Below, one piece after another: positions 33,519 to 42,190 of a stretch of 64,000 bases of DNA (positions are counted from its first letter, which is position 1; every line of letters begins with the position of its first letter). Below the pieces are notes generated by a model. The model was not told the origin of the DNA. It saw nothing but the letters and a program-made list of their open reading frames with translations, and did no database searches. Position numbers and translations under genes: made by a program. This DNA comes from Nucisporomicrobium flavum. GTDB taxonomy: Bacteria; Actinomycetota; Actinomycetes; Mycobacteriales; Micromonosporaceae. The stretch spans positions 372,001 to 436,000 of the forward strand of contig NZ_JADMLH010000001.1 of assembly GCF_016464385.1 (NCBI RefSeq), given 5' to 3'.

Positions 33519-34345
33519 TCGCGGTCGAGCTCGCCAAGCTGTTCCGCCGGCCCAGGACGTACGTGATCACGGGTCTGCTCTGTGCCCTGCCCCTGATCGT
33601 CGCGATCTTCCTCGCGACCACGCGGGTGCCGCCGCCGCCCGGGCAGGGCGGCGCGTTCCTGTCCGCCGTGCTGAGCAACGGTGCGCTGTACCCGGCCGCG
33701 GCGATGGCGCTGGTCATGCCGGTGTTCCTGCCGGTGTCGGTGGCGGTGCTGGCCGGCGACGCGGTGGCCGGCGAGGCGACCACGGGCACGCTGCGCTACC
33801 TGCTGATCCGCCCGGTCGGCCGCACCCGGTTGCTGGCCGCCAAGCTGATCGCGCTCGTCGTGTTCGTGCTGTTCGCGATCGTGGCGGTGCTGCTCACCTC
33901 GTACGTGACGGGCCTGGCGCTGTTCGGGTCGCAACCGTCGGCCGGGGTGGCGCTGCCCGCGGACGTCACCTCGCTGTCCGGGGTCACGATCACCCCGGCC
34001 GGGCTGGCGCTGCGGATGCTCGGCACGGTCGCGTACATCGTGATCAGCATGCTCAGCGTCGCGGCGATCGCGCTGTTCCTGTCCACGGTCACCGACTCGG
34101 CGCTGGGCGCGGCCATGGGTGCGCTCGCGGTGCTGGTCACCAGCCAGGTCCTGGTCACGCTGGACGCGGCCGCGGCGGTGCGCCCGTACCTGCCGACCCG
34201 CTACTGGCTGGCCTGGATCGACTTCTTCCGCGACCCGGTGCTCTGGCGCGACATCGAACGCGGCGCCGGCATCCAGCTCGTCTACCTCGTCGTGCTGCTC
34301 GGCATGGCGTGGGCGAACTTCCTCACCCGCGACGTCGTCAACTGA
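33515..34345 (+). CDS. ABC-2 type transporter permease
   Basis: A 276-residue membrane protein with six hydrophobic segments. It contains the GDAVAGEATTGTLRYLLIRPVGRTRLLAAKL segment that is typical of NatB/ABC-2 permeases (the EGTL-like loop after the second helix). GTG 33515 overlaps the ATPase stop. Its 3' end overlaps the convergent lipase-like gene by 8 bp. It forms the channel partner of the 32610 ATPase. Confidence 0.88.
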   Translation: MIAVELAKLFRRPRTYVITGLLCALPLIVAIFLATTRVPPPPGQGGAFLSAVLSNGALYPAAAMALVMPVFLPVSVAVLAGDAVAGEATTGTLRYLLIRPVGRTRLLAAKLIALVVFVLFAIVAVLLTSYVTGLALFGSQPSAGVALPADVTSLSGVTITPAGLALRMLGTVAYIVISMLSVAAIALFLSTVTDSALGAAMGALAVLVTSQVLVTLDAAAAVRPYLPTRYWLAWIDFFRDPVLWRDIERGAGIQLVYLVVLLGMAWANFLTRDVVN

Positions 34346-35111
34346 CCGGGCACGCCCCCGGGACCGCGAGCGGCGCGGTGCCGAGCGCGGCGAGCACCAG
34401 GGCGGTCACGGCCGGGTCGGTGGGCAGGCCGCTGTGCGAGACCTGCCGCTGCGGGCAGACGCTCTGCAGGGGTACGTTCATCGCGCCGTCCAGCCGAGCG
34501 GACTCCGGCGGCTGCACGGTCTCGTCGTTCAGCGTCCAGATCGACAGCCACGGCAGCCCCCGCGGCAGATCCTCGTCGCCCAGCTCGTCGAGCAGCGCGC
34601 TGCCCGGCGCCAGCTGCCGGCACGCCGGCGGGCACGCATCCGGCGCCAGCGCGGCACCCGCCCCGGCGATCCGCGCCCCGTGCAGCGGCGACCCCAGCGT
34701 CACCACCCGCCGCGCCACCTCCGCGCCGCGGTGCCGGTCCACCCACAGCCGGGTCACCACCCCACCGGCGGAATACCCCACCACGTCGACGGAGGGCGCC
34801 CCGGCGGCCAGCGCGGCCCGGACGGCGTCGTCGAGCGTCTGCGCCTGCTTCACCAGGTCGCCGGTGCCCCCGTCGGGCAGCGTGACGACCTGCGCGGTAC
34901 GCCCCTCCGCGGCGAGCCGGTCCGCCAGCCGGGACAGCGCGGTGCGGCTGCCGCCGTACCCGGGGACCAGCAGCACGGCGCCCGGCGTGGCCTGGTCGGG
35001 CCGTACGCCGCTGTCGTCGTCGCCGCCGAACAGCCGCACGCCGGCCACGGCGAGCACCGCCACGACGACCGCGGCGGCCACGACCAGCAGCAATCGACGG
35101 CGCGGCGACAC
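34338..35111 (-). CDS. Secreted/anchored alpha/beta hydrolase, lipase-like
   Basis: A 257-residue protein with an N-terminal membrane anchor (LLLVVAAAVVVAVLAVAGV) after MSPRRR. The alpha/beta-hydrolase fold has the oxyanion LVPGYGGS, nucleophile Ser114 in VVGYSAGGVV, a likely acid in TLNDETVQPPES, and His in VSHSGLP. Cysteines near DACPPACRQL may form disulfides. This resembles actinobacterial triacylglycerol lipases of the Streptomyces class. It starts with GTG 35111. No operon partner is seen. Confidence 0.8.
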   Translation of the reverse strand: MSPRRRLLLVVAAAVVVAVLAVAGVRLFGGDDDSGVRPDQATPGAVLLVPGYGGSRTALSRLADRLAAEGRTAQVVTLPDGGTGDLVKQAQTLDDAVRAALAAGAPSVDVVGYSAGGVVTRLWVDRHRGAEVARRVVTLGSPLHGARIAGAGAALAPDACPPACRQLAPGSALLDELGDEDLPRGLPWLSIWTLNDETVQPPESARLDGAMNVPLQSVCPQRQVSHSGLPTDPAVTALVLAALGTAPLAVPGACPVS

Positions 35112-35142
35112 GTACCCATGATGCCCCGGCGGGCGGCCTCGA

Positions 35143-36177
35143 TCAGACGGTCAGGGCTTTCAGGGCCAGGTCGACGTCAACCTCGGTGGAGTAGACGTGG
35201 AACGACGCGCGGACACGGCCGGCCCGTACGGCCGCGCGTACGCCCGCCGCCGCCAGTTTCGCCTGGGCGTCCGGGACGTCGACCGTGACGATCGCGCTGT
35301 CGGCGGGCGGCCGGCCGAGGCCCTCGAGGAAGCGGTTGGCCAGGGCGACGTCGTGGTCGTGGATGGCTGGGACGCCGATCCGCTCGATCACGTCGAGCGC
35401 GGCCGCGCTGCCCACCCAGCTGAACCATGCCGGGGAGATGTCGAAGCGCCGGGCGTCGGGGGCCAGCCGCATCGGGCCGCCGTAGTAGGAGCCGTGGACG
35501 TCCTCCGCGGCGTACCAGCCCGCGGCGATCGGGCGGATGCCGTCGCGGACGCGGGGGCTGAGGTAGGCGTACGCCGTGCCGCGGGGGCCCATCAGCCACT
35601 TGTATCCGCCCACCACGACCACGTCCGCGAGGCCCGCGTCGAACGGCAGCCACCCGCACGCCTGCGTGGCGTCCACGACCACCATGGCGCCCGCGGCCCG
35701 GGCCGCCCCGACGATGCCCGCGTAGTCCGCCACCTCGCCCGTCGCCGACTGGACCAGCGAGAACGCGACGACGTCGCAGCCGTCGGCGACGGTCTCCGCC
35801 AGCCGGCCGGTGGGTACGGGCGTCACCCGCAGCCGGTCACCCTGCGCGATCCAGGGGAAGACGTTCGACGTGAACTCGATGTCCGGTACGACCACCCGGG
35901 ACCCGTCCGCGACGGCCGCCGCGACCGGCGCGATCAGCTGGGACACCTGCGCACCGACCGCGACGTCGGCGGGCGTCACCCCGGTCAGCCGTGCGAACGC
36001 CGCCCGCGCCGCGGTCGTCGCCTCGCCCCAGCCCTCCCAGCTGACGGCGCCCACGCGCCAGTCGGCGAGGGCGGCCTGCAACGCGTCCCACGCGGGCTGC
36101 GGCGGCAGGCCGTAGCTGGCCGTGTTGAGCCACCCGGGCTCCGGGCTCCAGAGCTGCTGCGCATCCTCGATCTCCAC
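35143..36177 (-). CDS. PLP-dependent aminotransferase class V family protein
   Basis: A 344-residue fold-type I enzyme. The PLP-binding lysine is Lys193 in VVGGYKWLMGPRG and the ring-nitrogen aspartate is Asp169 in VVDATQACG. PDIEFTSNVFPW is typical for the cysteine-desulfurase/isopenicillin-epimerase-like branch. A catalytic cysteine loop like that of NifS/SufS is not seen, so a desulfurase role is unlikely. The reaction is unknown. It is monocistronic, GTG start at 36177. Confidence 0.82.
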   Translation of the reverse strand: MEIEDAQQLWSPEPGWLNTASYGLPPQPAWDALQAALADWRVGAVSWEGWGEATTAARAAFARLTGVTPADVAVGAQVSQLIAPVAAAVADGSRVVVPDIEFTSNVFPWIAQGDRLRVTPVPTGRLAETVADGCDVVAFSLVQSATGEVADYAGIVGAARAAGAMVVVDATQACGWLPFDAGLADVVVVGGYKWLMGPRGTAYAYLSPRVRDGIRPIAAGWYAAEDVHGSYYGGPMRLAPDARRFDISPAWFSWVGSAAALDVIERIGVPAIHDHDVALANRFLEGLGRPPADSAIVTVDVPDAQAKLAAAGVRAAVRAGRVRASFHVYSTEVDVDLALKALTV

Positions 36178-36241
36178 GGGCCGAGTCTGTCACCGCTGCC
36201 GGCCGGCGGGTAATGGGTGGAGCCGTACGGCGGCACGCTGC

Positions 36242-36314
36242 TAGCGTCGCCGGCATGTACCTCAGCTGAGACTCCCGAGCACAGGCATCCCGCCTCCGCG
36301 GCCCCACCGCGGAG
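36242..36314 (+). other. Gene-poor gap with possible leaderless mini-ORF and hairpin
   Basis: The 505 bp gap 36178-36682 has no convincing gene; open frames in it have shadow-like Arg/Pro/Gly composition. Within it TAGCGT (36242-36247) lies 7 nt before ATG 36255, which opens a four-codon ORF (MYLS, stop). A perfect 8 bp hairpin follows, CTCCGCGG-N5-CCGCGGAG (36294-36314). It could be a short regulatory transcript; there is no U tract and no recognised RNA family. Confidence 0.3.
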
Positions 36315-36621
36315 CGTCGTCTCCGCACGTGTATGTCCCAGCAGAATGAGGTTCATCAGTGGTCAGCACTCCATCCGCCTCCCTCGCAGCGCTGCGGTGC
36401 CCGTACCGGCACGGGCGTCCCTTCCCGGCACCGCACGCCGGCGTCCTGCAGGTCACGGTCCGGCCGTGGCACGGCCTGGCGCCGCGCCGCAGCGTCAGCC
36501 GGGGCGGCTATCCGCAGCCGCGACCGGCCCGGCGGCGGGGCTTCCCGGGGCGATCGCCGCTGTCGTGGCGGTTCTCGCGGGGTCAGGCGCGGGCGCGGCG
36601 GCACCTCGGCCGGCGCGGCCG

Positions 36622-36675
36622 CTGACAACACGTCCGGGAAAGCAGACACGGGTTGTCAGGTTTTGCGGCAAGCAT
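36622..36675 (+). promoter_or_regulatory. SDR promoter with RecA-NDp/PafBC-like signature and inverted repeat
   Basis: TTGTCAGGT (36653-36661), then 8 nt, then AAGCAT (36670-36675) matches the tTGTCRgtg-N8-TAnnnT pattern of mycobacterial LexA-independent DNA-damage promoters, apart from A in the first -10 position. The -10 ends 7 nt before the SDR ATG. TTGTCAG is also the right arm of an inverted repeat, CTGACAAC (36622-36629) and GTTGTCAG (36652-36659). Confidence 0.45.
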
Positions 36676-36682
36676 CGGCCGT

Positions 36683-37600
36683 ATGACACAGCAACCACTC
36701 ACCGGCAGGGTCGCCCTGGTCGCCGGGGCGACCCGCGGCGCCGGCCGGCAGATCGCCGTCCAGCTCGGCGCGGCCGGGGCCACCGTGTACGCCACCGGCC
36801 GCAGCACCCGGGCGCAGCGCTCCGAGATGGACCGGCCCGAGACGATCGAGGAGACCGCCGAGCTGGTGACCGCGGCCGGCGGCACCGGCATCGCGGTGGC
36901 CGTCGACCACCTGGTGCCGGAGCAGGTGGAGGACCTGGTCCGCCGGATCGACACCGAGCAGGGCCGGCTGGACGTCCTCGTCAACGACGTGTGGGGCGGT
37001 GACCCGCTCACCACGTGGCACAAGCCGGTCTGGGAGCAGCCGCTCGAGCCCGGGCTGCGCCTGCTCCGGCTCGCCGTCGACACGCACATCATCACCAGCC
37101 GGTACGCCCTGCCGCTGCTGATCCGCGAGCCGGGCGGGCTGGTGGTGGAGATCGGGGACGGCACCACGGCGTACAACGAGGTCAACTACCGGCTGTCGGT
37201 CTTCTACGACCTGGCGAAGTGGTCGGTGAACCGGCTCGCGTTCGCGTGGTCGAAGGAGCTGGCCGAGCACGGGGCTACCGCGGTGGCGCTGACCCCCGGC
37301 TGGCTGCGCTCGGAGATGATGCTCGACAACTACGGCGTCACCGAGGCGAACTGGCGGGACGCCACCCGCAAGGAACCGCACTTCGCGATCTCGGAGACTC
37401 CCGCGTACGTGGGCCGGGCGGTCGCCGCGCTGGCCGCCGACCCGGACCGGGCCCGGTGGAACGGACGGTCGGTGTCCAGCGGCGAGCTCGCCCAGGTGTA
37501 CGGCTTCACCGACCTCGACGGCAGCCGGCCGGACGCGTGGCGGTACCTGGTCGAGGTGCAGGACCCGGGCAAGCCGGCCGACGTGACCGGTTACCGGTAG
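36683..37600 (+). CDS. Short-chain dehydrogenase/reductase
   Basis: A 305-residue SDR. The cofactor loop is GATRGAG (residues 15-21), with RST after strand 2 suggesting NADP. The catalytic Tyr175 and Lys179 are in FYDLAKW, and NDVWGG replaces the usual NNAG. The length and WGGDPLTTWHKPVWE segment resemble DHRS1-like SDRs. ATG 36683 is chosen because it begins the fold and lies 7 nt after a -10-like element, giving a leaderless mRNA. It overlaps the convergent WYL regulator gene by 10 bp. The substrate is unknown. Confidence 0.85.
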   Translation: MTQQPLTGRVALVAGATRGAGRQIAVQLGAAGATVYATGRSTRAQRSEMDRPETIEETAELVTAAGGTGIAVAVDHLVPEQVEDLVRRIDTEQGRLDVLVNDVWGGDPLTTWHKPVWEQPLEPGLRLLRLAVDTHIITSRYALPLLIREPGGLVVEIGDGTTAYNEVNYRLSVFYDLAKWSVNRLAFAWSKELAEHGATAVALTPGWLRSEMMLDNYGVTEANWRDATRKEPHFAISETPAYVGRAVAALAADPDRARWNGRSVSSGELAQVYGFTDLDGSRPDAWRYLVEVQDPGKPADVTGYR

Positions 37601-38553
37601 AGCGCCGCCGTCCGGGCCGCGGCCTCGGCGAGCCGGGCGCGTAGCTCGGGCGGCTCGACCACCTCGGCGTCCGGGCCGAGGCGCAGCAGGTACGAGTACG
37701 CGACGTCGAGCGACTCGACCGGCAGCCGGGTCCGGACCCACCCGTCCGGGCCCGGTTCGCCGGCCGCCGCGGTGGCCTCCTGCACGGCGACGGGCTCCGC
37801 GACGTGGCGCAGCGCGCGCAGGCCGTACGGGCTGAGCCGGACCGTGATGGTGTCCCGCAGCATCCGCCGGACGAACTCGGCGGCCCGAGCGGCCCAGAAC
37901 GACGGCAGGTCGAAGGCGGGATCACGCTCGAACGTCTCCCCCGTCGGCTCGGCGGCGGTGACCCGGTCCACCCGGTACGAGCGCAGGTCCGCGCCCACCT
38001 TGCCGACCAGGTACCAGACGCCGTTCTTGAGCACGAGTCCGTACGGCTCGACCGTGCGGGTGACCTCCTCGTCGCGCCGGTATCGCAGGGTGAGGACCTC
38101 GTCCTGCCAGGCCGCCCGGGTGAGCGCGGCCAGCAGCGGCGGCGGCGAGGCGTCGGTGAACCAGCCTGGGGCGTCGAGGTGGAAGCGCTGCCCGGCCCGT
38201 TCCGACGCCTCCCGCAGGCCCGGCGGCAGCGCGGCGAGGACCTTGCGCCGCACCGCGCGGACCGGTTCGCCGAGGCCCATGTCGCCGGCGGGGCCGGGCA
38301 GACCGGCGAGGAACAGCGCCTCCGCCTCGGCGCGGCTGAGCCCGGTCAGCCGGGTGTGGTAGCCGCCGACGAGCCGGTACCCGCCGGCGCGGCCCTGTTC
38401 GGCGTAGACCGGCACGCCGGCCGCGGACAGTTCGAGGACGTCGCGGTAGACCGTACGCTCCGACACCTCGAGCTCGGCGGCCAGCTCGGCCGCGGTGAGG
38501 GTGCCGCGGGCCTGCAGCAGCAGGACGAGGTTGATCAGGCGGGCCGCACGCAC
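37591..38553 (-). CDS. WYL-domain transcriptional regulator (DeoR-type HTH)
   Basis: A 320-residue regulator. The N-terminal winged helix has LQARGTLTAAELAAELEVSERTVYRDV and the wing AGGYRL. The WYL domain follows with LKNGVWYLVGKV and LRSYRVDRV, where the YRVDR motif is conserved, and a C-terminal WCX-type segment. WYL proteins include PafB/PafC DNA-damage activators and many repressors of neighbouring genes. The facing SDR gene carries a PafBC-like promoter, which makes the pairing notable. GTG 38553 is the start. The effector is unknown. Confidence 0.87.
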   Translation of the reverse strand: MRAARLINLVLLLQARGTLTAAELAAELEVSERTVYRDVLELSAAGVPVYAEQGRAGGYRLVGGYHTRLTGLSRAEAEALFLAGLPGPAGDMGLGEPVRAVRRKVLAALPPGLREASERAGQRFHLDAPGWFTDASPPPLLAALTRAAWQDEVLTLRYRRDEEVTRTVEPYGLVLKNGVWYLVGKVGADLRSYRVDRVTAAEPTGETFERDPAFDLPSFWAARAAEFVRRMLRDTITVRLSPYGLRALRHVAEPVAVQEATAAAGEPGPDGWVRTRLPVESLDVAYSYLLRLGPDAEVVEPPELRARLAEAAARTAALYR

Positions 38554-38592
38554 AGCCGATTCTGGAACGCCCGGTGCGCGGGCACAAGGACG

Positions 38593-39663
38593 TCAGCGGC
38601 GGCGCGCGATGACCGACGACGCCAGCGCGGTCAGCGCCTCGCGGGCCTCGGCCGTCAGCGGGGCGTTGTCCAGCGCCGCGGTCGCCGCCGCGGCCCGCCG
38701 GCTGATGAGGTCCTCGACGCCCTCGAGCGCGCCCGTGCCGACGATCACCGAGCGCAGCTCCTCCGCGCCGGCGTCGTCGAGATCCGGGTTGCCGAAGAGG
38801 TCGCGGATGCGCGCGGCCTGGCCCCGGTCGGCGCGGTCGCGGGCCATGGCGATCATCACCGTGGGCTTGCCCTCGCGCAGGTCGTCGATGACCGGCTTGC
38901 CCGTGACGACCGGGTCGCCGAACACGCCGAGGACGTCGTCGCGCAGCTGGAACGCGTCGCCGAGGGGGTCGCCGAAGGCCTGCAACGCCGCCTGCACCCG
39001 GGGTGGCGCCCCGGCGAGGGCCGCACCGATCTGCAGCGGACGGGTCACCGTGTACCGCGCCGCCTTCATCCGGATCACCGTGAGGGCGCCCGCGACGGAG
39101 CCGTCGCCCACGCCGGAGACCAGGTCGAGGTACTGCCCGGCGATGACCTCGGTGCGCATCACCGTGAAGAGCCGGTAGCCGCGGTGGATCCAGTCGACCG
39201 GCAGCCCCGACTCGTGGAACATGTGGTCGGCCCAGGCGGCGCAGAGGTCGCCGCAGAGCAGGGCGGCGCTCTGGCCGTACCGGGCGGCCTCGCCGCGCCA
39301 GGAGTGGCGGACGTGCACGTCGGCGAAGTGCCGGTGCACGGTCGGCTGGCCGCGGCGCAGGTTGCTGCCGTCCATGATGTCGTCGTGGATGAGCGCGAAC
39401 GCGTGGAACAGCTCGAGCGCCGCCGCGGCCACCACGATCGGCTGGCCGTCCGGCTGTCCCGCCCCGCGCCAGCCCCAGTAGCAGAACATCGGGCGCAGGC
39501 GTTTGCCGTCGGCGAGCACGAAGCGGCGTACGGCGTCGAGCACCCCGCGCGGCGTGCCGTCCGGCCAGTGCGGCCGCTGCCGGTCCAGGTACGCGATGAG
39601 CGCCGACTCGCAGCGCCGCGCGAGCCCCGCCGCGTCGGTGCCGGTGGCCGCCTCGACGGTCAT
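38593..39663 (-). CDS. Polyprenyl diphosphate synthase
   Basis: A 356-residue trans-isoprenyl diphosphate synthase. The first aspartate-rich motif is LIHDDIMDGSNLRRG (Asp94, Asp95, Asp98) and the second is FQLRDDVLGVFGD (Asp242-Asp243). GKRLRP near residue 54 binds isopentenyl diphosphate. The bulky residues before the first motif (FHAFA) suggest a chain of about C15-C20, but length cannot be fixed by eye. The ATG overlaps the EboF stop (ATGA), so it is the last gene of the ebo-type operon. It probably supplies the prenyl donor for the UbiA-type EboC protein. Confidence 0.9.
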   Translation of the reverse strand: MTVEAATGTDAAGLARRCESALIAYLDRQRPHWPDGTPRGVLDAVRRFVLADGKRLRPMFCYWGWRGAGQPDGQPIVVAAAALELFHAFALIHDDIMDGSNLRRGQPTVHRHFADVHVRHSWRGEAARYGQSAALLCGDLCAAWADHMFHESGLPVDWIHRGYRLFTVMRTEVIAGQYLDLVSGVGDGSVAGALTVIRMKAARYTVTRPLQIGAALAGAPPRVQAALQAFGDPLGDAFQLRDDVLGVFGDPVVTGKPVIDDLREGKPTVMIAMARDRADRGQAARIRDLFGNPDLDDAGAEELRSVIVGTGALEGVEDLISRRAAAATAALDNAPLTAEAREALTALASSVIARRR

Positions 39664-41042
39664 GAGGAGAGCCCGGCGAGGCGCAGCAGCAGACCCTTCA
39701 CCTCGGTGGCGGCGATCCGGTCGCTCGCCGCGGCGGGGTCGGAGCAGAGCAGCACGGGTGCGTCGCCGGGGTCGGTGGGCAGCCGCCCGTGCGAGCCGCG
39801 GACCGCGCGGGCGCCGGCGTCGAGGCCGACCACGCTCATCGTGTAGCGCATGCCGATCTTCTTGCGCAGCAGCGCCAGCGCCGCCCGGCCCTTCGCCGCG
39901 GCCGGGCCCGCCGGGTCGAAGAAGAGCTCGGCGGGGTCGTACCCGGGTTTGCGGTGGATCTCGACGAGGCGGGCGAAGTCGGGGGCGGCCGCGTCGTCGG
40001 TCCAGTAGTAGTAGGTGAACCAGGCGTCCGGCTCGGCGACGAGGACCAGCTCACCGGCCCGGTCGTGGTCGAGGCCGTGCGCGGCCTGCTCGGCGCGGCC
40101 CAGCACCTGCTCGACGCCGCCCAGCCCGGCGCACAGCTTGGCGACCAGCGGGACGTCGGCGGGGTCGCGGACGTACACGTGGGCGACCTGATGGTCCGCG
40201 ACGGCGAAGGCGCGCGACGTCCACGGGTCGAGGTACTCCATCCCGGCCTGGGTGTAGACGTTGAGCAGCCCCTCGCTGCGCAGCAGGCGGTTGACGTGCA
40301 CCGGGCGGGAGACGTCGGTGATGCCGTACTCGGACAGGGCGACGACCGTCGCGCCGCGGGCGGCCGCCGCGGCGAGCAGCGGCCCGAGGGTGACGTCGAG
40401 CTCGGCCGCCGCCGCGGCGGCCCGCGCCGAGGAGGGGCCGTACCGCTGCAGGTCGTAGTCGAGGTGCGGGACGTAGACGAGCGTGAGGTCGGGGTCGTGC
40501 GCGGCCATGATCTGCTCGGCGGCCCGGCAGATCCAGGCGGAGGAGGCGATGCCCGCGTTCGCGCCCCAGTAGCTGAACAGCGGGAACGTGCCGAGCTTCG
40601 CGGTCAGCTCGTCGTGCAGCTGCGGCGGGTACGTGTAGCAGTCGGGGTCCTTGCGCCCGTCGGCGTGGTAGACCGGCCGCGGAGTCACGGTCCAGTCGAC
40701 GTCGGCGCCCATGGCGTACCACCAGCAGACGTTGGCCACCGTGTAGCCGGGGACGGCGGCACGGGCCGCGTCCCACACCTTCTCCCCGCCGACGAGCCCG
40801 TTGTGCTGGCGCCAGAGGAACACCTCGCCGAGGTCGCGGAAGTACCAGCCGTTGCCGACGATGCCGTGCCCGGACGGCAGCTCGCCGGTGAGGAACGTGG
40901 ACTGCGCCGAGCAGGTGACCGCGGGCAGCACGGTGCCCAGCGGCGCGCGGAAACCGGTCTCGGCCAGCCGCGCCAGCCGCGGCATGTGCTGCAGCAGCCG
41001 GGGCGTGAGGCCGACGACGTCGAGGACGACCACGGGGGTCAC
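39660..41042 (-). CDS. eboF: EboF-like alkaline phosphatase/phosphodiesterase
   Basis: A 460-residue protein of the nucleotide pyrophosphatase/phosphodiesterase group of the alkaline phosphatase superfamily. The first metal ligand is Asp8 (VVLDVVG) and the nucleophile is Thr43 in AVTCSAQSTFLTG. The fold continues with PSGHGIVGNGWYFRD, YVPHLDYDLQRYGP, LSEYGITDV and DHQVAHVYV, which supply further metal ligands. No signal peptide is seen. It overlaps EboE (GTGA) and the prenyl synthase (ATGA), and AGGAGGT precedes GTG 41042. In this cluster it may remove a phosphate or nucleotide from a prenylated intermediate; this is inference. Confidence 0.85.
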   Translation of the reverse strand: MTPVVVLDVVGLTPRLLQHMPRLARLAETGFRAPLGTVLPAVTCSAQSTFLTGELPSGHGIVGNGWYFRDLGEVFLWRQHNGLVGGEKVWDAARAAVPGYTVANVCWWYAMGADVDWTVTPRPVYHADGRKDPDCYTYPPQLHDELTAKLGTFPLFSYWGANAGIASSAWICRAAEQIMAAHDPDLTLVYVPHLDYDLQRYGPSSARAAAAAAELDVTLGPLLAAAAARGATVVALSEYGITDVSRPVHVNRLLRSEGLLNVYTQAGMEYLDPWTSRAFAVADHQVAHVYVRDPADVPLVAKLCAGLGGVEQVLGRAEQAAHGLDHDRAGELVLVAEPDAWFTYYYWTDDAAAPDFARLVEIHRKPGYDPAELFFDPAGPAAAKGRAALALLRKKIGMRYTMSVVGLDAGARAVRGSHGRLPTDPGDAPVLLCSDPAAASDRIAATEVKGLLLRLAGLSS

Positions 41043-42190
41043 GGCGACACCTCCTGCGAGGACGACAGGCCCAGGGCGGTCAGCTGGCCGCGGGCGAAGA
41101 ACAGTTCCGAGGCGATCCCGGAGGCCAGCTCCGCCGGTCCGGACGGGCGCGAGGCCGGCGGCAGCACATGCCACGTGTACGTCTCGACGTCGAAGTGGTC
41201 GCACTCCGGGCTGTCGCCGGACAGCAATTCGCGCAGGGCGCTGACCAGCACCCCGACGGTGGTCTGCAGCGGCGGTACGGGCGGCGCGTGCAGCGGCACG
41301 TGGTAGTGGATCCGCCACGGCTGCTCGTCGGCGCCCGGGGTGGCCAGGGCCTCGTCGAGGTCGTCGGCGGACAGCCCGAACGGGCCCCGGGTCTGGTGCA
41401 GGAAGCGGGGTTCGACGTACTCGCCGAGCACCGCGGCGTCGCGGCGGGGGTCGGTGCTGGCCAGCGCGGCCGAGATCTGCGTCTTGACCACGGGGAGCCC
41501 GGCCTCCCGCAGCCGCCCGAGGGCCAGCGCGGGTTCCTCCCACGCGCAGGCGAGGTGGGCCAGGTCGAGGCAGACGCCGAGCACGGAGGTGTCGGCCTCG
41601 CCGAGCAGCGCCACGGCCTCCGCGGTGTTCTCGATGATGCACCCGGGCTCGGGCTCGAACGCGACCCGGATCGGCCGGGGCATCCCGTGCAGCCCGCGGG
41701 CCAGCTCGTCGAGGGCGCGGCGGCAGGCGCTCGCGCGGGCCGCGTCCCAGGGCTCGCGCCAGGCCAGCGGCAGCGTGGAGATCGAGCCACGGGCCGCGTC
41801 GGCGGGCAGCAGGTCGCACAGGACCCGGGCCAGGTCCATCGTGTACGCGAGCCGGTGCCGCGTGGTCCAGTCCGGCTGGTAGACGGCGTGCTTGACCACG
41901 GGCGCCTGGAAGGCCTGGTACGGGAACCCGTTGAGCGTCACCACCTCGAGCCCGCGCGCGTCCAGGGCCTTGCGCAGCCGCTGCCGGTCGGCGACGTCGG
42001 AGGCGAGCCCGGCGGCGACCGGCGCGGCGAGCCACAGCCCGAGCCCCAGCACGTCGGCGCCGAGCCGCTCCCGGATGGGCACGGCGTACGTGTCGAGCTG
42101 CTCGAGGATCCCCTCGAGGTTCTCGGCCTCGTGCACGTTGGTGCAGTACGACAGGTGCACGGTCTGCCCGCCGGGGTGGCTCAGCCGCAT
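41039..42190 (-). CDS. eboE: Metabolite traffic protein EboE-like
   Basis: A 383-residue TIM-barrel protein related to xylose isomerase/AP endonuclease families. It begins with MRLSHPGGQTVHLSYCTNVHEAE, which I recognise from EboE proteins. Possible metal-binding residues are in FEPEPGCIIEN, CLDLAHLACAW, VKTQISAAL and IHYHVPLHA. The ATG shares a base with the EboB stop (TGATG) and its stop overlaps EboF. EboE's reaction is not established. Context suggests isomerisation or handling of a sugar/cyclitol precursor. Confidence 0.85.
   Translation of the reverse strand: MRLSHPGGQTVHLSYCTNVHEAENLEGILEQLDTYAVPIRERLGADVLGLGLWLAAPVAAGLASDVADRQRLRKALDARGLEVVTLNGFPYQAFQAPVVKHAVYQPDWTTRHRLAYTMDLARVLCDLLPADAARGSISTLPLAWREPWDAARASACRRALDELARGLHGMPRPIRVAFEPEPGCIIENTAEAVALLGEADTSVLGVCLDLAHLACAWEEPALALGRLREAGLPVVKTQISAALASTDPRRDAAVLGEYVEPRFLHQTRGPFGLSADDLDEALATPGADEQPWRIHYHVPLHAPPVPPLQTTVGVLVSALRELLSGDSPECDHFDVETYTWHVLPPASRPSGPAELASGIASELFFARGQLTALGLSSSQEVSP

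Noticed and set aside
35143..36177. Class V aminotransferase as a cysteine desulfurase linked to the sulfur locus
   Set aside because: The catalytic cysteine loop is missing and it is 30 kb away from ssu genes.
36262..36686. Open frames of 64-117 codons on both strands in the 36.2-36.7 kb gap
   Set aside because: Compositions are Arg/Pro/Gly-rich shadows without ribosome binding sites or family features.
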